Below, piece by piece: positions 34,882 through 44,201 of a DNA stretch of 64,000 nucleotides. Positions within the stretch are counted from its first letter, which is position 1; the number at the start of each line of letters is the position of its first letter. The translations under genes were made by a program, and so were the position numbers. The notes beneath the pieces are model-generated. The model had not been told where the DNA came from, did not search any database, and saw only the letters and a list, made by a program, of their open reading frames with translations. Source of the stretch: [Eubacterium] cellulosolvens LD2006 (GTDB taxonomy: Bacteria; Bacillota; Clostridia; Lachnospirales; Lachnospiraceae); contig NZ_JHXY01000019.1 of assembly GCF_000621585.1 (NCBI RefSeq), forward strand, positions 1 through 64,000. The letters run 5' to 3'.

Positions 34882-35871
34882 TCAGTCGATCACATCGTTC
34901 TGGAAACGGGACAGATGCTCGAACGGTAGAATCAGTCTTCCTCTGTACAGTCCGCAGCCGTCGTTGATCAGACTGTTGTTGATCGCGCCAAACATATTTA
35001 CATCCACCTTCGAGAGCTCCAGCTGCTGCAAAAGCATTCCTCTCTCATAGGCCTCGTCGAAATACACACACTCTCCCTGCGGAATCAAATCTCTCCGGGC
35101 ACGCTCCTGCATCTGCCGCTCCTCATAACCGAGATGATTGGCCGGTCCGATCTCCGCGTAATCATCCATGTCTTTTGTCCGGAGCTGAACCTCCACATTA
35201 CTTCTGGATTCATTGTCATACAGCGTAATATGCAGCGACTGGTATCCGAAGGTTCCCGGATGGCAGATATAATCTCGGATATACGGCCGGACGGCTTCAT
35301 TCAGTTTCTCCGATCCGTTTTCATTTCCCAATGCCGACACTTCCGCGGTGAACCCGCGCATCTCCAGAAAATCCGGAAGCATATTTGCGATCTCGTACAG
35401 ACTGTCCAGCTCGATTTTCTTTTGCTCCTCTTCATCGCGCACATGACACCTGGGCATCGAAATAACAATCCGATAGGCAATCAAATCCCGGAAATGCTCA
35501 ATCTTGCTCTTGATTTGCGCCGGCTCCGGAAAGGTTCCGTTTTTCTTATAGTAATCATAAATTGCCTCGACAATGTACGCGTTAAACTTCTCCTCAGCCC
35601 GAATCAGTGATTTAATTCGTCCCTTAAACGTAAAGGCAAGCTGCGGGTACTGACTCGTCATATACTTATACAGCTCACGGATTCTCTGCGACTGGGAAGT
35701 CAGGAAGTCATTGTGAACCAACAGTTCCTCGATCCGCAGAAGAAAATTGCTGTGAATCAGATCAATCGTATTTCCGCTCTTCCTCGAAGCCTTTTTCAAG
35801 TCCCCGGAGTAACGTTTAATGATCTTGAGTATCGTATCTCCGTTGTATAAATAATCATTTAAAGTAACCAT
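34882..35871 (-). CDS. RelA/SpoT-domain (p)ppGpp synthetase-like protein
   Basis: 329 residues. Synthetase residues are clear: FTFKGRIKSLIRAEEKF (about 80-96), the Asp in FRDLIAYRIVIS, GYQSLHITLYD, VEVQLRTKDMDDYAE and the His in ANHLGYEE. There is no HD hydrolase, TGS or ACT domain, so it is a stand-alone synthetase, longer than most small alarmone synthetases (210-260). The first 70 residues are helical and may form a control or oligomerisation part. The ATG overlaps the end of the NUDIX gene by 17 bases. Confidence 0.82.
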   Translation of the reverse strand: MVTLNDYLYNGDTILKIIKRYSGDLKKASRKSGNTIDLIHSNFLLRIEELLVHNDFLTSQSQRIRELYKYMTSQYPQLAFTFKGRIKSLIRAEEKFNAYIVEAIYDYYKKNGTFPEPAQIKSKIEHFRDLIAYRIVISMPRCHVRDEEEQKKIELDSLYEIANMLPDFLEMRGFTAEVSALGNENGSEKLNEAVRPYIRDYICHPGTFGYQSLHITLYDNESRSNVEVQLRTKDMDDYAEIGPANHLGYEERQMQERARRDLIPQGECVYFDEAYERGMLLQQLELSKVDVNMFGAINNSLINDGCGLYRGRLILPFEHLSRFQNDVID

Positions 35872-36271
35872 GCATCTCTTCCCGTATCTTCCCGATCAAC
35901 GTAATATCCGCGGGCAGCCAATCTACTTCGTCCAACTGATCTTTTGTAAGCCACCTCGCTGCCTCATGTTCTTTCAGCACAAGATCTCCCTTCGTAATCT
36001 CACACCAGAAGCAATCCATGGACAGATGGAAATTCGGGTAATCATATTCTATCGTATCTATGAGATCACCAACAGATATCTCTGTATCAAGTTCTTCCCT
36101 GATTTCTCTTTTTAACGCATCCTCAGGTCTTTCTCCGGGTTCAATTTTTCCACCGGGAAATTCCCATCCATCTTTGTATTCTCCGTATCCCCTCTGGGTG
36201 GCAAAAATAAGGGGTGTTCCCTCTTCATTCCACGTCTTTATTACCGCGGCAACAACTCTGATCGTCTTCAT
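35855..36271 (-). CDS. NUDIX hydrolase (MutT-like)
   Basis: 138 residues with the NUDIX box GGKIEPGERPEDALKREIREELDTEI (G-E-RE-EE pattern intact). The sequence is MutT-like (8-oxo-dGTP diphosphatase), but NUDIX enzymes also cleave (p)ppGpp or other nucleotides. The gene overlaps the RelA/SpoT-like gene by 17 bases, so the pair is translationally coupled. That raises the possibility that it breaks down the alarmone or a related nucleotide. Gap of 110 bases to the helicase gene. Confidence 0.88.
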   Translation of the reverse strand: MKTIRVVAAVIKTWNEEGTPLIFATQRGYGEYKDGWEFPGGKIEPGERPEDALKREIREELDTEISVGDLIDTIEYDYPNFHLSMDCFWCEITKGDLVLKEHEAARWLTKDQLDEVDWLPADITLIGKIREEMHGYFK

Positions 36272-36381
36272 AACGCTCTCTTTCTTATCATTTCCTCTAT
36301 CTTATACGTCTACGTCGAATTCCGGTAATACAATTCTTCTCTTGCCGGAGTGAAAGCATGACTTGTATGCGTTAACAAAAC

Positions 36382-39300
36382 TTATGCTCCCACAATGTAT
36401 TCGTAAATATCCTCACGTACAGGCACATCCAGTTTCCATTCAATCTCCACAGCTGTCGACGTTGTATTCGGCATCGTAAATAGTCTTGCCGCCCCGGTAG
36501 CTTCCATCGGTCCAAGATAATAAAATTCCTTGGAAATCTTATCATCCTTATTCTTGCGAACAAAAAGTTCAACCCTAATGCCGCGTTCTTTTGCCTTCAG
36601 GAAGTTCTGTACATCTTCGGACTCCATACTTCGCCCTGACTTGGAAATGGCTATCAGTTTGTCTCTGAAACCGTCTACAAAGTGATCCTCATACTTTGTC
36701 GTGTCGCTGATATCCTCTGCTTTATCATAGTTGATAAACACAGGAAATGTATTTGTCTTCTTATCAAACTTGTATCCACCGATATTCAATGGCACTTCAT
36801 TTTTCTCCCAGTTCAGGAGTCGACACACATCTTCATACGTGTATTTCTGATAAAGCACCAGATCGCTATCTCCGAAGCAGTTGCTGTAATCTCTTTTGTA
36901 TCTGGAAATTCCGAAATCGATCAATTCCTGCATGATGTTGTAAAAGTCATCGTTGGAGAGCATCTCCATCAACGTTTCTGTCGGTACATAATCTGTCTTA
37001 TCCTTTTCAATAAAGACACATTTCGCGTATGTTTTCTTTGCAACACCTGCCGGAAATTCATTCGTCAACACGTTTACGAGGTTTTTCCTCTGATCGTCGG
37101 AGATCTCTTTTCCAACATTCGCCATATCAGCTTTCAGACCGGCAAACAAGCCGATTCTTGAAAGACCTCTCGCATAGGCCAGCATATTTCTCAACATCTG
37201 AAGTTCCTGCAAACGCTTTCCGTTTGCGAGCTTTTGAGAAACAAACTCTACGATTTTTTCCTCATCCTTTGACAGACGGATCGTGTACTCCTTCTCATAC
37301 TTAACAAGGAATTTATAGTAGGAACCGAGGCTCTTGTTGTCAAAAATCCGAACCACGTCCATCTCGCCGTATGCATCAAAATCCGCCAGAGCAGGAATTC
37401 GTCCAAGCTTATTCTTCAGATTTACGTAGTTTTCCTTGATCAACCGAATATCACTGAAATTGGCCTTGTCTACCGAAGCAAAAATCCGTTTTCGACTCAC
37501 CTCGTCAAAATGTACCGTTGATGCTCCGGGAATGATTCGTCCGCCTTCCATGATATATCTGCGAATATTATCCTTGTTGTAGGTTCTGTCTCCCGACAAG
37601 GCAATCGGAATCATGAAATTATTGTTATAATTTCCGATGAAATCCAGAATCACCACATATTCTTTACCCTCAGCTTTTCGTAATCCTCGTCCCAACTGCT
37701 GAATGAATACGATCGGTGACTGGGTCGGCCGAAGCATGATCACCTGATTTACCTCAACGATATCCACACCTTCATTCAGAATCTCGTATGAGAAAATGTA
37801 ATCGAGCGGTTTCATATTTCCGTTCAGAACCTGTGGATCATCTTCGTCCAGGGCCAGCCTCTCAAAAGCATTCTGTCTCTCTTCTTCACTGGCACTGCCG
37901 TTTAATGCGATCGTTCGAAATAATTTTCCGGTAGAAGGATTCACGATCTGATTAAACTTATGTGATAATTCCTCAGATTCACGGATCCCGCTGCAAAAGA
38001 TCAATCCCTTCACTTTCTCTCCGCTGTATCCGTAATAACCGGCCTGCTCGATAATGTGTTTCACGCGCTCATCGCTTGTCAACATACGAAAATCCCTGTG
38101 ATCTTCCTCATCATCTCCGATAATAGACAGGTCAGTAAGTCCAAAATAATGGAAAGGACACAGAAGATTCTCTTCCATTGCCTGCTGAAGACGAATCTCA
38201 CAGGCAATGTTATAATCGAACAACTCATACACATTTCTCCCCTCGATATGATCGTCCCGCTTATCCGGTGTGGCCGTCATACCAAGCCAAAGCTTTGGAG
38301 TGAAATGATGCATAATCTTTTGATACGTATTTGCCGGTACGTGATGCGCTTCGTCAAGAATAATGCAATCAAAACTATCCTTATCAAAATTCAGCAAATG
38401 TTCATCACGACTTAAAGTCTGAACGGTTGCAAAAATATAATCCGCCTCATATTCATTCTGTCCGGCTCCAACGATACCCATGGACACAGACTTTGAAAAA
38501 ACCTTCTCATAAGATTTCTTCGTCTGTCTCGCCAACTGTCCACGGTGAACCAGAAATAACACCCGTTTGAAGCCAAGCTCTCGCATGGCAAAAGCAGAAG
38601 CATACGTCTTTCCGGTACCCGTTGCTGATATTAATAACGCACGATCATTGTTGACTTTTGAAGCCAGAATCTTTTTCAGATTTGTGATAAATCCAACCTG
38701 CATACTGTTCGGCTGCAACTTGTATTTTTCCAGAGATATGATCTCCTCTTGCCTTGCGATCTCCCTCTGATGCTTAATAATTCTATATCGCGCTTTATAA
38801 GACTCATAGAACTCATCAAATCCAAGTGCATAACTGCTGTTCCAAAGCTCATGAAATTCCTTTACGATTTCCTGCGCCACCTCCCCCTGTTCGGTAGAGA
38901 CAATCTTTGTATTCCACTCACGATTACTGGTTAACGCCGAACTGGTGATGTTTGAACTACCGATGATGATTCTGTAGATCTCATCTTTTTGAAAAATATA
39001 TCCCTTTGTGTGGAAGCCCTCGTCCGCTGCCTCCACATCATACATCTTGAGAGTTATGTTGGATAAGCCGTTCAATTTCTTCAGAGCAGCCGGCTCACTG
39101 AAATTCAGGTAATTGGTAGTAAGAATCTCCCCGGGAATTCCCTTCGTTTCCAGTTCCTTCAATGTCTGTAAGAGTGGTGTAATTCCGCTCATCGTAATAA
39201 AAGCAACGCTGATCTGAAATTTGTCACACTTCAAAAGTTCATCCTCTACAGTCGCAAGAACTTTCTTTCCCTGTTTGTGATTATTAGACACAAACTGAGG

Positions 39301-39405
39301 GCGGTAAGCCATACTGGATGCCACCGCCCCGTCAATATATGCCGTTTCAAATCCACGTCGTAATTCATCTGTCACCGTTGCTGCGTTTGCATACTGCTTC
39401 GTCAT
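36382..39405 (-). CDS. PLD nuclease-like / SF2 helicase / DUF3427 protein
   Basis: 1007 residues. The start is ATG 39405 or 39408, just after GGGGG; TTG 39417 lies in that site. Order: PLD-like domain (about 40-200) with HTKGYIF and IIGSSNITSSAL in an HxK...GSxN pattern, SF2 helicase (about 240-620) with Walker A ISATGTGKTYAS, ILDEAHH box and motif VI QQLGRGLRKAEGKEY, and C-terminal DUF3427 (about 650-1007). The shared architecture resembles stand-alone restriction-type helicases that may act in defence. No methyltransferase is adjacent. It lies upstream of the NUDIX/RelA-like pair. Confidence 0.88.
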   Translation of the reverse strand: MTKQYANAATVTDELRRGFETAYIDGAVASSMAYRPQFVSNNHKQGKKVLATVEDELLKCDKFQISVAFITMSGITPLLQTLKELETKGIPGEILTTNYLNFSEPAALKKLNGLSNITLKMYDVEAADEGFHTKGYIFQKDEIYRIIIGSSNITSSALTSNREWNTKIVSTEQGEVAQEIVKEFHELWNSSYALGFDEFYESYKARYRIIKHQREIARQEEIISLEKYKLQPNSMQVGFITNLKKILASKVNNDRALLISATGTGKTYASAFAMRELGFKRVLFLVHRGQLARQTKKSYEKVFSKSVSMGIVGAGQNEYEADYIFATVQTLSRDEHLLNFDKDSFDCIILDEAHHVPANTYQKIMHHFTPKLWLGMTATPDKRDDHIEGRNVYELFDYNIACEIRLQQAMEENLLCPFHYFGLTDLSIIGDDEEDHRDFRMLTSDERVKHIIEQAGYYGYSGEKVKGLIFCSGIRESEELSHKFNQIVNPSTGKLFRTIALNGSASEEERQNAFERLALDEDDPQVLNGNMKPLDYIFSYEILNEGVDIVEVNQVIMLRPTQSPIVFIQQLGRGLRKAEGKEYVVILDFIGNYNNNFMIPIALSGDRTYNKDNIRRYIMEGGRIIPGASTVHFDEVSRKRIFASVDKANFSDIRLIKENYVNLKNKLGRIPALADFDAYGEMDVVRIFDNKSLGSYYKFLVKYEKEYTIRLSKDEEKIVEFVSQKLANGKRLQELQMLRNMLAYARGLSRIGLFAGLKADMANVGKEISDDQRKNLVNVLTNEFPAGVAKKTYAKCVFIEKDKTDYVPTETLMEMLSNDDFYNIMQELIDFGISRYKRDYSNCFGDSDLVLYQKYTYEDVCRLLNWEKNEVPLNIGGYKFDKKTNTFPVFINYDKAEDISDTTKYEDHFVDGFRDKLIAISKSGRSMESEDVQNFLKAKERGIRVELFVRKNKDDKISKEFYYLGPMEATGAARLFTMPNTTSTAVEIEWKLDVPVREDIYEYIVGA

Positions 39406-39480
39406 CATATCCCCCAAGATGCTACTAAGAATACTGTTCCGTCCTGTCTAAACCATTAGATCCATTTTATCACTTATTCA

Positions 39481-39694
39481 TGGATTGTTACAAAAAAACA
39501 GATCCAAACTCTCTCAGAGAATTCAGATCCGTCTTTTCATTTGCTTTGCTAAAAATGTACATTCCAATCCCCAAAGAGACTTCACAATCTTTCTTGTTTT
39601 TTAAACTTGCACCGGCTTCCACGATTTTCCTGACCTCAGGAAAATCGTGGAAAATATTATGCCCACTGTCCTCACTGATTATATCTATGTCATC
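39481..39694 (-). other. Open-frame extension after zupT and a perfect 17-bp palindrome
   Basis: The minus-strand frame continues past the TAA of the ZIP gene for about 70 codons in the same frame (DDIDIISEDSGHNIFHDFPE ... YIFSKANEKTDLNSLREF, stop near 39485). It contains a perfect palindrome with 17-bp arms and a two-base loop at 39617-39652, with no T-run. It may be a remnant of a lost gene. No terminator is seen. Confidence 0.35.
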
Positions 39695-40477
39695 TTATCC
39701 CAGTGCCACATCCAGCGCCATCATCAATGTGAAACCGAATGCAAACATGAGGACGCCGACATTGGAATGATGTCCGACGGACATCTCCGGAACCAGTTCT
39801 TCCACAACTACGTAGATCATGGCTCCTGCCGCGAAGGCGAGGAAATACGGCATCAGGGGCGTCAGTGCGCCGGCCGCGAGAATCATCAGTACCGCACCGA
39901 TCGGCTCTACAATTCCGGACAGGGCGCCGGCTGCGAAGGCTTTCACTTTCGACTGGCCCGCAGCATGAAGCGGCATGGAAATGATCGCGCCCTCCGGAAA
40001 GTTCTGAATGGCAATTCCGATGGAGAGAGCCAGTGCTCCTCCTGCTGTAATCTGGTTGTGGCCGGACAGAAGACCCGCGAAAACTACACCGACTGCCATT
40101 CCCTCCGGAATGTTGTGTAAGGTAACTGCCAGAACCATCTTGGTTGTCTTTGCAATTTTCACCTTCGGACCTTCCGCTTCATCGGAGTCCAGATGAAGAT
40201 GCGGAATCACGTGATCCAGCAAAAGCAGAAATGCTGTTCCGATCCAGAATCCGATCACCGCAGGAAGAAACGACCACCTTCCTTTATCCGCGTTCTGTTC
40301 CATCGCCGGAATCAGAAGACTCCAGATGGAAGCGGCCACCATAACTCCGGCGGCAAAACCGGTCAGTGCTTTCTGCACCAGCGATCCCAGTTCTTTCTTC
40401 ATAAAAAGAACCGCCGTCGCGCCGAGCGCCGTTCCGGCAAAAGGAATTAAAATTCCCGCAATAACTCTGCTAATCAT
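39695..40477 (-). CDS. ZIP family metal transporter
   Basis: 260 residues with about eight membrane segments. The paired metal-binding motifs are HNIPEG (residues about 122-127) and QNFPEG (about 158-163), as in ZupT/gufA-type transporters. A His-rich loop, DHVIPHLHLDSDEAEG, lies between the third and fourth segments. It takes up zinc and other divalent metals. ATG 40477 has GGAGG upstream. Monocistronic. Confidence 0.92.
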   Translation of the reverse strand: MISRVIAGILIPFAGTALGATAVLFMKKELGSLVQKALTGFAAGVMVAASIWSLLIPAMEQNADKGRWSFLPAVIGFWIGTAFLLLLDHVIPHLHLDSDEAEGPKVKIAKTTKMVLAVTLHNIPEGMAVGVVFAGLLSGHNQITAGGALALSIGIAIQNFPEGAIISMPLHAAGQSKVKAFAAGALSGIVEPIGAVLMILAAGALTPLMPYFLAFAAGAMIYVVVEELVPEMSVGHHSNVGVLMFAFGFTLMMALDVALG

Positions 40478-40528
40478 GCAACCTCCTTTTATTCATCATT
40501 TTCCTGTACAAATCTGCTCCGTCCCTTT

Positions 40529-41509
40529 CTACTCCACTTTTCGGAACATACTTCTGACTTTTCCATACGTTCTCAGATCATGGTTAAAAAGAGACAGCCG
40601 GAGCTTGTTTTTCGTATCCACGTGTTTCATCAGAATCGGAACGATTTTCTTGTATTCGAGATACAGCCGGTTGATTTCCTGCTTTGATTTTGGATCCCCC
40701 AGATTCCTGACTCCGTTCAGCAGGATTCGACTGCCAAATCCAAAGGTGTAGAGCGCCGCGTGAAAATATCCTTTCCAGATCAGATAGCGAATCCGCTCCA
40801 GTCTCGCATCCGCTCCTGTCAGATGCTTGTACTGAAAACTCTCTTCTTCTCCCTTTTCATCCACATGCTCCACATAGAACGCGTGATCCAGCATATAGAT
40901 CCGGTTGCATCTGGACACGTAGCGGTGAAGAATCCACTCATCTTCATGCACCCGGTAATTCTCCGGAAAACGAAGCGCCCGCCAGATCCGCGCCTTGTAT
41001 AATTTGGTACACACACTGGTTCCGACATGGATGCCGTCGATCGCCACGATCTCCCAGAACTGTCTCTCGGTGAGCATCCGGTTCAGGTACTTCTCCGGAA
41101 AATCCGGCCGGATTCTTGTGCCGTCCGCATGCCCTTCCATATACCTTCCGACCACCATGTCCGCGTCATAGATCACAGATGCGTTCAGCATTTTTTCGAT
41201 GCCATCCTCTGCCAGCTCATCGTCACTGTTCAGAAACATGACGTATTCCCCGCGCATATGTTCCAAACCATAATTTCTGGCCGAGGCCAGTCCGCCGTTT
41301 TCCTTGTGATATACATGGATCTGGTCGTACATATCTTCATAGGCGTGGCAGACCTTTAGCGTTGAATCCACACTTCCGTCATCCACAATCACGATTTCGA
41401 CACTCACATTTTTCTGCCGGAGAACGCTCTCGATACATCTGACTATTTTTTTCTCCCTGTTAAATACGGGAATAATGACTGTTACAAGGTGTTCCTTATT
41501 ACGATCCAT
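40529..41509 (-). CDS. Family 2 glycosyltransferase
   Basis: 326 residues from ATG 41509, which has AAGGGGGA eight bases before; the longer frame to 41575 is not supported. GT-A fold with VTVIIPVFNREKKIVRCIES, IVIVDDGSVDSTLKVC, and FLNSDDELAEDGIEK (DxD-type metal site), plus HEDEWILHRYVS further on. It may add a sugar to a wall polymer or surface glycan. It stands alone, with copy C of the dispersed palindrome just upstream. Confidence 0.9.
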   Translation of the reverse strand: MDRNKEHLVTVIIPVFNREKKIVRCIESVLRQKNVSVEIVIVDDGSVDSTLKVCHAYEDMYDQIHVYHKENGGLASARNYGLEHMRGEYVMFLNSDDELAEDGIEKMLNASVIYDADMVVGRYMEGHADGTRIRPDFPEKYLNRMLTERQFWEIVAIDGIHVGTSVCTKLYKARIWRALRFPENYRVHEDEWILHRYVSRCNRIYMLDHAFYVEHVDEKGEEESFQYKHLTGADARLERIRYLIWKGYFHAALYTFGFGSRILLNGVRNLGDPKSKQEINRLYLEYKKIVPILMKHVDTKNKLRLSLFNHDLRTYGKVRSMFRKVE

Positions 41510-41635
41510 ACGAATTTCCCCCTTTGCCGCTGCGGCTGATGTTTCATTCGATATGTTCAAGCCCGATGACAGCATTATGTGCTCTTACACATTATAAAAC
41601 TTACTATATATTATAACGTCTTAAAGATATATTGC

Positions 41636-41816
41636 AAAACAAAGTCCACAAGCGGACCTCGACTCCCCCATCCCCTCACTCCTCCCGGTGAGCGCGCGCG
41701 GACGAAAGGCGCGCGAGCAGAATCGCGTAAGCGATCTTCTCATCTGCGAACTGCGCATCCTGCGGAGCGTTTTGTGTTATGGAAATTCCGGAGGAATTTC
41801 CTATAACACAAAAAAA
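41636..41816. repeat. Dispersed palindromic repeat, copy C (longest)
   Basis: Contains caaagtccacaagcggac, ctcgactcccccatcccctc, short GC-rich hairpins (41691-41720), the ctgcgcatcctgcggagcg block and a near-perfect inverted repeat ttttgtgttatggaaattcc / ggaatttcctataacacaaaa (41769-41812). Copy B lacks the middle part; copies A and D share the end. The gap 41510-41867 has no gene. Confidence 0.7.
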
Positions 41817-41855
41817 CCTCCATCCGCACCTTTTACCCCGGTGATCGAATGGAGG
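41812..41855 (-). terminator. Terminator after the AlkD-like / small-protein pair
   Basis: On the minus strand cctccattcg / cggatggagg (one mismatch) precedes a run of seven T. It overlaps the end of palindrome copy C. Confidence 0.75.
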
Positions 41856-41867
41856 ATCCATATATTC

Positions 41868-42140
41868 TTATGATTTCTTACTCTTCGGTACTGCTCCGTC
41901 AAGGTTTAGTTCTTTGTATTTGATTTTTGCTTTCGGCGGCTCCTCCTTCTTCAATTCTCCGTCGGATCCGCATAAACTGTGCACATTGCCCCCGACATTG
42001 TCGACACCGCCGCAAGCGCTGCCACAAGGCTCACTGCTGCGCGGCGCATGTTTTTCATTCTGCTCTTTTCCACAAAAAATCTCATCTGATTTTCCTGCTG
42101 CAGGTTCACGCAGGATTGCACGGAGATATCCTTCTGTCAT
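41868..42140 (-). CDS. Small Cys/Gly-rich protein coupled to the AlkD-like gene
   Basis: 90 residues. The ATG at 42140 overlaps the AlkD-like stop by four bases (ATGA), the sign of translational coupling. Residues 20-60 are rich in Cys, Gly and Ser (four Cys), with a Lys/Glu/Pro-rich tail. No known fold. It could be a genuine small protein or a frame created by chance; the overlap and the following terminator favour the first. Confidence 0.5.
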   Translation of the reverse strand: MTEGYLRAILREPAAGKSDEIFCGKEQNEKHAPRSSEPCGSACGGVDNVGGNVHSLCGSDGELKKEEPPKAKIKYKELNLDGAVPKSKKS

Positions 42141-42823
42141 TTTCGCTTCAACGCCCGGAGTTCCTTTTTGTGTTCATCTGAAATCCGGTAACTCTCGACA
42201 GCCTTCTGAATTGTCTTGTTGTGCACCCGGAACTCCAGTTTTTGCTCGCGGATATACGGAAGCACAGCCTTATACTGCTTCGCGAGAGCCGTGGCAAAAT
42301 ACCAGGCAATCATCATGTTGACATAGTATTCCTCCGACCGGACAGACGCCACAAGATCCGCGTATTCCGTCTTGAAATCTTCATCCAGAAAGTACTTCAT
42401 CAGCATCCCAATTCCGAAACGAACCGTGTAGGTATGATCCGACCGGATCCACTTCCGAATCGAGATCAACAGCTCCTGCTTATGTTTCCCGAAGATCTTC
42501 GGCGACAACTGATCACAGGTCGCCCAGTTATCCACATAGGGCAGAAATCTCTCCAGTTCTTCTGCACAATTCTCATAATCTTTGATCGCGGATATGATAA
42601 ATGCGTGAAGCTGGTTCTCATCGAAATACCTGTGCGGCAGTGCCTGAAGGAATTCGACGATCTCCTCCCGCTTTGCCAGTTGTCCTGCCAGCTTCCGAAG
42701 ATCCGGCGTCCGGACGCCGATCATTTTTTCCTTATCCATACCCGGGATCAGTTTCACCTGAAAATCCCGGTATTTTAAATCCTGCAATGCAAAAAGGGAC
42801 TCTCTGATTTCGCTTTCGATCAT
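42137..42823 (-). CDS. AlkD-like DNA alkylation repair protein
   Basis: 228 residues from ATG 42823, which has GGAGG five bases before; the frame to 42931 runs into the tRNA-Arg gene. It is all-helical with HEAT-like repeats, as in the AlkC/AlkD glycosylases: IGVRTPDLRKLAGQLAK, the WATCDQLSPKIF block with Trp and Asp, and VRFGIGMLMKYFLDEDF. AlkD removes positively charged alkylated bases. The final 30 residues (HNKTIQKAVESYRISDEHKK) match the family end. It leads a two-gene unit with the small protein. Confidence 0.88.
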   Translation of the reverse strand: MIESEIRESLFALQDLKYRDFQVKLIPGMDKEKMIGVRTPDLRKLAGQLAKREEIVEFLQALPHRYFDENQLHAFIISAIKDYENCAEELERFLPYVDNWATCDQLSPKIFGKHKQELLISIRKWIRSDHTYTVRFGIGMLMKYFLDEDFKTEYADLVASVRSEEYYVNMMIAWYFATALAKQYKAVLPYIREQKLEFRVHNKTIQKAVESYRISDEHKKELRALKRK

Positions 42824-42865
42824 GGGGACCTCCGCCTTACTATCGACCTTATCGCGCATAACACA

Positions 42866-42896
42866 AAAGCGGAAGTTTTCACTTCCGCTTTCCACA
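42866..42896 (-). terminator. Terminator of tRNA-Arg
   Basis: aaagcggaagt / acttccgcttt hairpin on the minus strand, 11 bases past the tRNA, followed by a short T-run (tttgtg). Confidence 0.75.
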
Positions 42897-42906
42897 AAAA
42901 ATCTCG

Positions 42907-42980
42907 CGTTCCTGGCGGGATTCGAACCCACGGCCTTCCGCTTAGGAGGCGGACGCTCTATCCTACTGAGCTACAGAAAC
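42907..42980 (-). tRNA. tRNA-Arg (anticodon CCT)
   Basis: Minus-strand cloverleaf: acceptor GTTTCTG / CAGGAAC (with a T-G pair), anticodon stem TCCGC / GCGGA around CTCCTAA (anticodon CCT, codon AGG), T arm with GGTTCGAATCC. 74 bases, CCA not encoded. Confidence 0.9.
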
Positions 42981-43004
42981 AGCTAGATTATATCATATTC
43001 TCTA

Positions 43005-43880
43005 TTATATATCAACTCTTCCCTGGAGCCACACAGAACCCTTGAAGCGCCTGCCGACTGCCGGTTCTCCGAGCAGATCCTTCGCGTTGATGCAGACATC
43101 CATCGGTACTTCGTTGCAGAGAATACTCATCTGCCAGATTTCCTCGTCGGTAACCGCATTTCTGTTCTTTTCTACCGCAGTAATATCTCCGAGGATGCTG
43201 TACAGATCACACTCCATGCCATAGGGCATGAAATAGGAATCCACAATGGTATAGATATCCTCATGCTTTACCCGGTTGGTCAGCGTCGTGTACGCGTCGA
43301 TGTCTTCCATCGTGAGGCTTTCGATCGCCTTCTGATCTCCGTTCTGCGCCGCGTTGACCAGCGAGTTCCGAAGTTCCGCTTTCTCCGGATTTTCCGTCAC
43401 CGGTTTCTTCTCTTTTCTGACCGGCATCAGAATGGAACCGCTGTCCGCCAGAGCCGCCAGCGTCACGGAAGCCTGAACTTCCTTAAACACACCGCTGTCC
43501 CTGAGGCTGAGATATTCACTCGCATTGTTCAGATAAAAAATCAAAGTCGTTCCAACCCGCATATCATCACAAGCTGCCGCGTAAGATTCTGTCGCAATAT
43601 GCCGTTCTACCGTTACCTGTTCATATGTAGTGACCTGCGATCCCCAGAAGTGAGGATAATAATATTCCATATGAAAGAGATTATCTTCATCGTAAAGCCC
43701 GCATACAGTGATCCCGGCGTTTGGCGCGTACTCACGGGATATCTCGGCAAAAAGCTGATGATCCTCATTTTCAATCACTTTCTTGAAGTCGTAGTGGCTG
43801 AGCACATCCTGAATCAGCCGGTCCTGATCATCCAGCTCTTTCAACTGACTGAAGCCTATCGCCTTTAAATACTTATGCAT
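43005..43880 (-). CDS. DUF3881 protein
   Basis: 291 residues starting MHKYLKAIGFSQLK, a soluble protein without signal peptide or membrane segment. The whole sequence fits DUF3881, a family confined mainly to Lachnospiraceae and of unknown function; typical parts are IFYLNNASEYLSLR and PYGMECDLYSILGDI. Two halves are joined by a charged linker (residues about 155-185, RKEKKPVTENPEKAELR). It stands alone between tRNA-Arg and serS. Confidence 0.85.
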   Translation of the reverse strand: MHKYLKAIGFSQLKELDDQDRLIQDVLSHYDFKKVIENEDHQLFAEISREYAPNAGITVCGLYDEDNLFHMEYYYPHFWGSQVTTYEQVTVERHIATESYAAACDDMRVGTTLIFYLNNASEYLSLRDSGVFKEVQASVTLAALADSGSILMPVRKEKKPVTENPEKAELRNSLVNAAQNGDQKAIESLTMEDIDAYTTLTNRVKHEDIYTIVDSYFMPYGMECDLYSILGDITAVEKNRNAVTDEEIWQMSILCNEVPMDVCINAKDLLGEPAVGRRFKGSVWLQGRVDI

Positions 43881-44100
43881 AGAGAGGCCTCCCTTCCATT
43901 ACTTATTTCTCTACAGGATTATCTCACCTGTCTTCTCTTCAGACACTCATTCTCTACCTTAAATTATACACGTTTCAAGTAAAAAATGTCTGATTATTCA
44001 AAAAAATGCAGATATCTGCGGATCGTCTCCTACCTATTTGTATCTTCGGCAAGATTTTCTTTTCCGTATATACCTGCACTCTTTTTTTATAATTCTTTAA

Positions 44101-44185
44101 GAAGAAAGTCCGCAAGCGAAGCGTTTTGTTTTATAGAAATCCAGAAGGAATTTCCTATATCAAAAGAAAGTCCGCAAGCGGAGCA
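44101..44185. repeat. Dispersed palindromic repeat, copy D
   Basis: aagtccgcaagcg appears at 44106 and 44168, flanking ttttgttttatagaaat and aaggaatttcctat, the arms of the family palindrome with a few changes. It lies in the 320-base gap between the DUF3881 start and the serS stop, which holds no gene. Confidence 0.6.
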
Positions 44186-44201
44186 TTATCTGTCACATAA
44201 A

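Noticed and set aside
39480-39770. Plus-strand frame opposite the zupT end
   Set aside because: It overlaps the zinc transporter gene antisense and has no ribosome binding site.
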